In this document: positions 57,588 to 64,000 of the stretch, piece after piece
Layout: every line of letters starts with the position of its first letter
Position numbering within the stretch: position 1 is the first letter of the stretch
NCBI GenBank assembly: GCA_037693485.1
Contig: CM075346.1
Coordinates: 93,106,501 to 93,170,500 of the forward strand
Source: Kitagawia praeruptora
Taxonomy: Eukaryota; Streptophyta; Magnoliopsida; Apiales; Apiaceae
Length of the DNA stretch: 64,000 nucleotides
Direction of reading: 5' to 3'
The notes under the pieces: model-generated
Told to the model about the DNA's origin: nothing
Databases searched by the model: none
Seen by the model: the letters and a program-made list of their open reading frames with translations, nothing else
Translations under genes and position numbers: made by a program

Positions 57588-59233
57588 TGTTAGTGGACTT
57601 TATGTCCACTAAATACGCCCCATTTCGGCTTAAATTGACCGCTTGTACCCAAGTGTTAAGTGTCTTTTGATGTGTTTTCATCTAATTTGTGTAGGTTGTA
57701 TGGTTGATAGCATCTTGGAGTTCAATCGAATAAATGGTGGTGTATATTTGTTGTTTGAATACGACAAGGTGTTGAAGGAATTTAGAGCAAGAAAGAGTAG
57801 CTAAGCAAAAGATGCTGTGGAGAGCAAATTCCAGGAGCTAGGAAGCGCAGCTGCGCTTGAGCAAGAGCAACAGCGCTTGAGAGAGAAAATTTTCCAGGAG
57901 GCGCAAGGCGTAGCGGCGCTAGGCAAGGCGCAGCGGCGCTAGGCAAGGCGCAGCAGCGCCCGTGCGCGTCAGAATATTTTCAGCATTGTTCCAGAAATTG
58001 TTTCGGTCATAACTTGAGTTCTAGACATCGGAATTGGGCGATTCAAAAGCCCACGCGAAGAGGAGAGAAAGCTCTACAATTCTAGATAGGGAGTTGGAGG
58101 CGCTCTTGCACGTTTTCAGGCGCTCTAGCGCTTGTTGGGGCGTTGTTGCCCGTGTGGTGCATGCCTGTTGGGTCGTTTTCTACCGGGTCAAAACTTGTTG
58201 GGCCTATTTATTTTTGGGCAGATATATATATGTTGAAAACCCTAAAAACACATCTATCCAACGAGTAGCAATCTCTAGTTTATTTTATCATCAACATTGT
58301 AGCCAAGAACAATTTCAAGATACATCTCCAAGCTAGTGACAAGCAAGGAGTAATCTTTGGAACTTTTGTATTCTTCTACTTTGGGGAGTTATTTCTGAAC
58401 CTTATTTTCTCTCTTCTTTTAATTATTTGTTGTTCTAGAATTATGTTATCAATTGAACCCATGATGGCAATTAGGTCAATTATGGGCAAATTCGTTATCA
58501 TGGGGTTTTAATGGATTTTTCTATGGATTCTAGAAATTGAGTGTTATTTATGCCTTGGTGTGTGATTGAATGAATTGATTGCCTATTATGTTTATGCTTA
58601 TTCGTTATAAGTGAGTCGCGAACACTTGTAATTGTTTGTTTAATCCTAGTGAATGCGAAAGTGGATCTAGGGTTTAGAACAATTCATGCTAGCATAGGTT
58701 TATGCATGTGAAGAACATGTATTAATTTGTGATGTAATTCTAACCGTCTTGCATCGACTATGTGGTTTAATGGGTGCTTGATTTTCAACCGGTATGTGTT
58801 CAATTGCTATAGACATATAGGAACTACACATATTTGGTGACTACTTGGCTTCTATCAATTGTGGATGATCAGTAGGATGGTATATGCACAACGAAAGTTG
58901 GTGTGTATCAGTTTAGTGCATCTAATCAGCAATCAACTCTGTCACATGCTAGGCTAAAGGGCATAAGATTCTAGATGAAGTAGTTAATGAAATTGAAATC
59001 CCATGTTTGTTTCTTATAAATTAATCCTTAAGTTATTTTCTCGTAATTGGCTTAGTTGGTAATTAATCATTAGTTAAATCAAAACCAATATTGTGATTGT
59101 CTTAGCAGTGAGTGTAAATCATAAGCTGGTGCATAAGTGAACATAACGAACAATTTGAGTCTCTGTGGGAACGAATCCTATTTACTCTATATTACTTGTT
59201 GACCACGTTCTCTTGCGTGAATAAGTGCGAACA
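57588..59233 (+). repeat. LARD 3' LTR
   Basis: Direct copy of 54,230-55,895 with two rather than three 20-bp GC-rich units and a handful of substitutions. Confidence 0.95.
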
Positions 59234-59238
59234 CTCTC

Positions 59239-59990
59239 CTCATCATCATCTGATCCATCCCAACTCTTTTCTTAAGCAAGATAAGTTCTGCACTGATGCT
59301 TCTGTTTCATCTCATTTAATGAATCCATATTCATCCTTGTCTATCATAATTCTGTTCCATGTTGCACACCTTGATAGTTACTTATCACAAATGATTTTCC
59401 ATAGCTGCAACTATCACGTCTTGTTTTTTTTCACCATCTCAGTCTTTGTAACCACCTCTTGAGTTGAACTATATCCTAAAGAGTTTCTACTTCGGAATAG
59501 ATAGGCTTGATCCCTGGATACAACTTTAGTACTCTTTCTGAGTTAGTAACTCTTCATGTTTGTTCTGAGGTTCCATCATTAATTCCTGAATGAGATGTAT
59601 AACTGTCTAGTCCATTCTCAAACCACCCTGATTCCATTCTTCTAAAGTCTCTGATGATTCCTTGAAAGATATGCACTTGTACAAACCACTAAGTGTATTG
59701 GATTTAACATTGCGGAAATCCACTAAGTGTTTGTATATCAATAAATCACTAGAGTTGACTAAAATCTTCAAGAAAAATTCCATCCACTAAAACTTCTTCC
59801 ATTCCTATTTCTGAACAACCAGTGGGATCCTATGGATATAACTTTGAGGAAGTACCACAAATTTTTCTTCAGTAGGTAGAAATTAATTCCAATGGAAAAT
59901 GCATTTTCTTCAAAAGATTCAAATCATCTTTGATGTCCGGAGGAATCTTCAGCTAACAACTTTCTTGAAACCATTGGCTTAGAATAAATT
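59239..59990 (-). pseudogene. Element B gag remnant, N-terminal side
   Basis: Next to the nested insertion the minus strand reads KSWDGSDDDEE, matching the acidic YDWDADGNHSDDDDE stretch after the zinc knuckle of element A Gag. It shows that the LARD element split gag. The knuckle itself is not intact. Confidence 0.65.
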
Positions 59991-60610
59991 CAAAATATTT
60001 AAAATTCAAAAACTTCAAGGACTTGAAAATTTTTGAGAAATAAAAAATCTGAAAGTAAGTTCAAATTAATTATAATTTGAAATTAGAGTCAAATTAATTA
60101 AGAATCAAAAAAAAAATCTCAAGAAATGATAATTTTTAGAGTTAAACAATCCGAAAATAAATTCAAGTTAATTAAAATTCGAAAGTATCAAGAATTAAAA
60201 ATTTTGAGAATTAAACAATTTGAAAATAAACTCAAGTTGTTTAAAAATCAAAATTTCCAAGAATTAATCATTTCAAGAATTAAAAAATTCGAATATAAGT
60301 TAAGATTACTTAACAATCAAAAATATCATAAAATGAAAATTTTTGAAGGTTAAACAATTTGAGAATAAATTCAAGTTGATTAACAATTGAAAATAAACTC
60401 ATATTGTTTAAAAATCAAAAACATCATAAATTGAGATTTTTTAAAGGTTAAAGAATTCGAAAATAAATTTAGATTATTTAAAATTCAAAAATCTCAAAAT
60501 TGAAAATTTTGAAAGTTAAAGAATCCAAAAATAAGTTCAAATTATTTAAAGTTCAAAAATCTCAAGAATTGAATTTTTGAAAGTTAAAAATTTTGAAAAT
60601 AAGAGGAGTT
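59991..60610. repeat. Degenerate AT-rich minisatellite in element B leader
   Basis: About ten imperfect units of roughly 60 bp, each with words like AAATTCAAAAAT, TCAAGAATT, GAAAATTTTTGA and AAAATAAATTCAAGTTA. The 75-aa plus-strand ORF (60,126-60,353) is a translation of this repeat. Confidence 0.7.
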
Positions 60611-60717
60611 GACTTTTTGGTATAATACCAGATTTAATTTTGTGTATGGGTCAACAAACTCGAAAACCAATTGGAGGACCACAAAAATAAGGATCTTGAT
60701 TTGTGTGTCAATCAAAA

Positions 60718-60730
60718 GGCTCGGATACCA
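60718..60730 (-). other. Element B primer-binding site
   Basis: The minus strand reads TGGTATCCGAGCC two bases inside the 5' LTR. It matches initiator tRNA-Met with one mismatch (C for A), which may weaken priming. Confidence 0.85.
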
Positions 60731-60732
60731 AT

Positions 60733-62645
60733 TGTTAGGTCCAAAATAGTTTGTAGAAGGGGGGTTGAATACAAACTATACCGTTTTATCGAATTTGCTC
60801 TTTTCTTAAAATATTAAATCAAGAACAAATTGATGCGGAATAAAACGAATACCAATATTTCAAGTTGAATATAAAATTATATTAACTTGATAGGGTGTGT
60901 CTAAATACACGGGTACAAATTACAAGGTTTGATGACCAAACTAATTATTACAAATTCTATAGAAAATTCGACATAAACTTTTCTATATTTGTAATAAAAA
61001 GATCGAATGCTAAAAGCAATTCGAGAGATAAATTCTAGGAAACTTAATTCGCTAGATAGTTCCAATAGTACAAGTAAACAATTTCTGTCGGTTTAGATTT
61101 AACGATACAACTCAGAAATAATTTACAAGAATTTAATTAAGCTCAAGGAACCATTTTTCTCTTGGTCTCTCTCTCTTTTTCTGTGTTTGCAGGAGAGGCT
61201 GTGAAGAAGATTGTATGTCCGTGTATTAGTCATTTGAAGCTTCTGTTTATTCTTCTTTTTATAGGAAGTGTAGATCTTTTCCTGTCAATATGACATAAAC
61301 TGCTCCATGACATAATCCATGCTGATCAATATGACATAAAATGAACTTAGTATGTTCGGTATGACATAATCTCGACCATGACATAACTCCATATGCTCGG
61401 TATGACATAATCTGGACCATGACATAACTCCATGTGCTCGGTATGACATAATCTACATTATGACATAACTGAATATGTTCGGTATGACATAATCTGCATT
61501 ATGACATAAACAGCAACAAGACATAATCTCCATCTGTCAATATGACATAACTCAGCTGTTCTCTTTCAATATGACATAATTCAGCTGTTCTCCTTCAATA
61601 TGACATAACTCAGCTGTTCTCATTCAATATGACATAATTCAGCTGTTCTCTTTCAATATGACATAATTCAGCTATTCTCTTTCAATATGACATAATTCAG
61701 TTGTTCTCTTTCAATATGACATAACTCAGCTGTTCTCTTTCAATATGACATAATTCAGCTGTTCTCTTTCAATATGACATAATTCAGCTGTTCTCTTTCA
61801 ATATGACATAATTCAGCTTTTTCACATCATTCTTTTAAGTCATATAAACCTTATTAACTATCTAATGATTAATTAATTAATTCAGACTTAATTGATACAA
61901 TAAGTAATTTAATAAATAAATTAATTCTTTTAGAATTAATTTATTAATTAAATAAACTATAAGGTTTATATCAATTAAAGGTGAATTAACTAACATTAAT
62001 AAATAATCAATTTACTTCAATGAACCACTGATAGTGAATAACTTTCACTGGATAATTGTTGACGTTCGATGTACTGTCTGGTTCATGAACGACTAACTCC
62101 AATCTCTGTTCTTCACTTTGACTCTCAGTTGTGATCCACTTGATAGTAAAATCCTTGTGGTTAATCAATTTCGCACTGCTGCTGCTTGCACAATGATTTT
62201 CCCTCATACCAGTCTTGATAGCTTGAACCACTGAAGTTAATGACGAACAACCACTGTTTAATGTTGACACTCGATGCACGATCTGGTTCATGAGTGATTA
62301 ACCGCAATGACTGTTCTTCATATATTGACTTTAAAGCTGTGGTTCATGTCTTCCTTTTCTTCACTCTCTATTCAAACCTTTATAATCTGTATTCTGCCAC
62401 TGTAGGAATCTCTTGTCACTATAAATAGAACCCACTGTCTTGATTACTCCACTGACGCTTGATCAACTGAATGAACTTCTTCAAGTGTAGTATAACTCAA
62501 AACGGTAGATTGACTTTGTCTTCTTTCTCTTGACAGTTAAGCATTTGAGATCCCTGTGACAGTACACATACTATTTACTATTACATTCTTGTTTGAGTTG
62601 AGTTGAATCCTCGAAATACAAATAGGCTACATCATATGCCTTTCA
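60733..62645 (-). repeat. Element B 5' LTR
   Basis: Direct copy of 45,227-47,137, with intact ends and about 21 TGACATAA motifs (61,290-61,810). Confidence 0.94.
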
Positions 62646-62650
62646 GTAAT

Positions 62651-63250
62651 TTCTAGCTTTAAATAAAGAAAATTGTAATTATTAATATTTAGAATTGCAA
62701 ATCTTAAAATAGATTTAAGCGATTTAAGAACCGCCTATATGAGCAAATTTTTATAAGTTAATTATAATTTTAATTCTAGAGTAGATTTAGGAAATCTCCT
62801 ACATTATCAAATGTTTATTAAACAATTATAATTTTTGGTATTTATTAATTAAAAAAATTGAGAAAACTAAAAGGTAAATTCTAATTTTAACATAAAAAGG
62901 AAAGTTGTAATTATTAAGACTAAAAATTCGATCATAAAGGGAAGTTATATTTTTTAACACTAAAAACATAAAAAAAGGGAAGTCGTAATCATTAACACCA
63001 AAAATTCGATCATGAAAAGGGAATTTATATTTATTAACATTAAAAACATAAAAAAAGGAAGTTGTAATTATTAACACCAAAAATTCAAGCAAAAAAAATG
63101 TTTTAGTTAACTATAAAAATATTTAAAGGGTATTTATTTATACTAAAAATTTGAAATTAAAAATGGAAGTTGTATTTATTAATATTAAAAATTCAAAAAA
63201 TATAAAGGAAATAACAATTTTTAACATTAAAAATTTCAAAAATATATAAA
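62651..63250. repeat. AT-rich degenerate repeats
   Basis: Repeated words AAAAAGGGAAGTTGTAATTA, TTAACACCAAAAATTC and ATTAACATTAAAAACAT at irregular 35-60-bp spacing. Small minus-strand ORFs (88 and 63 aa) are repeat translations. Confidence 0.6.
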
Positions 63251-63540
63251 AATTAGAAAAAAGAACGGAGCGATTTGAACGGAGCATCTGTTTTAAAAGG
63301 TAAGCCATATATAGTTGAACTATATACATTTGTTGTAAAATGACTGACGCAAATAATTTTCCAACAGACGTATAAAACTACTTTATACGACTGTTCAAAC
63401 ACAACAGACGTATAAACATGTCTTTTTATAGTATATACGTCTGTGTAGTGCTCGACAGACGAATAAAATTATTTTATGCGTCTGTTCCTCCTACAACAGA
63501 CGCAAATGGGGAGACGCAAAAGGTAGCTTTTGTACTAGTG
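63251..63540. mobile_element. CACTA-type terminus with subterminal repeats
   Basis: The right end reads, on the minus strand, CACTAGTACAAAAGCTACC, an En/Spm (CACTA) terminal repeat. Inside it are at least seven ACAGACG(T/C)A or reverse-complement motifs (63,364-63,520), as in CACTA subterminal arrays. No matching left end was found in 62,646-63,250, so the element is truncated or its left end is beyond element B. Confidence 0.7.
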
Positions 63541-63850
63541 CTGTCTTCTCCTTTATATAATAGTACCGTTATATAATAGTATTGATATTGATGACTAAAT
63601 TATTATTTCTTTATGACAATAACTTTTTTATAAATTAAAATTTTATAGCATTGTCACAAACTTATATCACCTTATCACAAATATATATTACAAATATCTG
63701 ATATAAATTTATATAATATAAATATATATTATCTATATACCGGTTACGTGTCAAAGTAAGTCAAAAACAAAGGGGATTTTGGGAATTCCGTCTCATCTTA
63801 TTCTTCCGTGTATGATTAAATATCCTCAATATTTGTATCTTCTTCATCTT

Positions 63851-63893
<43 letters not shown>

Positions 63894-64000
63894 AAACTTA
63901 GCCTAGAAACTAGAAAGAAACTAGAAATTAGTGTAAAATAGGATCGGTGATGTCATATTGATGTCATGGTGGGTAGGGCTGTCAAACAGATATTTCGGAT
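63541..64000. repeat. Helitron-like ends, (TA)n tract and start of a hAT-like end
   Basis: TTATATAATAGTA at about 63,552-63,582 resembles the Helitron family ends. (TA)n runs 63,853-63,888, then AAACTAGAAAGAAACTAGAAA as in the foldback at 4014. The last bases, TAGGGCTGTCAAACAGAT, look like a hAT-type end cut by the window. Confidence 0.45.

Larger units (their letters stand above)
54230..59233 (+). mobile_element. Non-autonomous LTR retrotransposon (LARD-like) with tRNA-Asp primer site
   Basis: LTRs 54,230-55,895 (1,666 bp) and 57,588-59,233 (1,646 bp) start TGTTAGTGGAC and end GTGCGAACA, flanked by a perfect CTCTC duplication (54,225-54,229, 59,234-59,238). They differ by a 20-bp repeat unit and about nine substitutions. 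The 1.7-kb interior has no gag-pol domain. The tRNA-Asp primer site and the AAGTTTGGGGG polypurine tracts are typical of Athila/Tat-type Gypsy elements. It must be mobilised in trans. It is inserted in the gag remnant of element B. Confidence 0.93.
45227..62645 (-). mobile_element. Element B: degenerate Sirevirus-like Ty1/copia retrotransposon
   Basis: Direct LTRs at 45,227-47,137 and 60,733-62,645, target duplication GTAAT (45,222-45,226, 62,646-62,650), and minus-strand primer site TGGTATCCGAGCC inside the right LTR. Recognisable decayed remnants run right to left: gag, protease/pre-integrase, integrase-RT linker, RT. A 5.0-kb LTR element is nested at 54,230-59,233. Without it, element B is about 12.4 kb, like element A. 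I estimate about 1.3% LTR divergence, yet pol is riddled with stops and frameshifts. Confidence 0.93.

Noticed and set aside
60126..60353. 75-aa Lys/Asn/Ile-rich ORF
   Set aside because: Translation of an AT-rich degenerate minisatellite in the element B leader.

Overview
The window is plant nuclear DNA, most likely from a eudicot with a large, transposon-rich genome. It is AT-rich and gene-poor. It carries a spliced LRR receptor kinase gene, two spliced early-nodulin-93-type genes, Sirevirus-type and other Ty1/copia elements, a large retrotransposon derivative primed by tRNA-Asp, Helitrons, and Stowaway, hAT, Mutator and CACTA-type DNA elements. I could not name the species.

Layout. 1-5,050: the end of a Gypsy-type LTR, a Stowaway MITE, degenerate Helitron sequence, a TACA/TA microsatellite tract with a hAT MITE inside it, and foldback DNA. 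5,053-17,663: a 12.6-kb Sirevirus-like copia element on the minus strand (element A; target duplication CCTGC, LTRs about 0.7% different), inserted into a small Mutator-type MITE. It has gag, a pol broken by 1-bp indels, and a long extra ORF after pol. 18,580-24,617: a 6.0-kb copia element on the plus strand (element C; identical 196-bp LTRs, target duplication ATTTT), with a hAT MITE inserted in its pol. It sits at the joint of a 410-bp tandem duplication. 25,000-33,400: nested small DNA elements (Helitrons, Mutator-like, Stowaway).

34,000-41,150 is the only host-gene island. A two-exon LRR-XI receptor kinase closest to HSL3 (plus strand) is followed tail-to-tail by a short ENOD93-like gene and a complete four-exon ENOD93 gene (both minus). 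From memory, the Arabidopsis counterparts At5g25930 (HSL3) and At5g25940 (ENOD93) are also neighbours, so the island looks like conserved microsynteny.

41,200-45,220: a Mutator-type hairpin MITE just upstream of ENOD93, then anonymous palindromic repeats. 45,227-62,645: a second Sirevirus-like element (element B, minus strand; target duplication GTAAT, LTRs roughly 1.3% different) whose coding region is far more decayed than its LTRs. A 5.0-kb non-autonomous LTR element (54,230-59,233, plus strand, target duplication CTCTC) is nested in its gag remnant. Just inside its 5' LTR it carries an antisense copy of almost a whole tRNA-Asp, including CCA. 62,646-64,000: AT-rich repeats, a CACTA-type terminus and a (TA)n tract.

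The observations I would follow first are the tRNA-Asp capture, a 9-bp motif (ATCCGTTGA/TCAACGGAT) scattered through both the LTRs and the coding regions of element A in three reading frames, the mismatch between intact LTRs and decayed pol in element B, and the HSL3-ENOD93 island.
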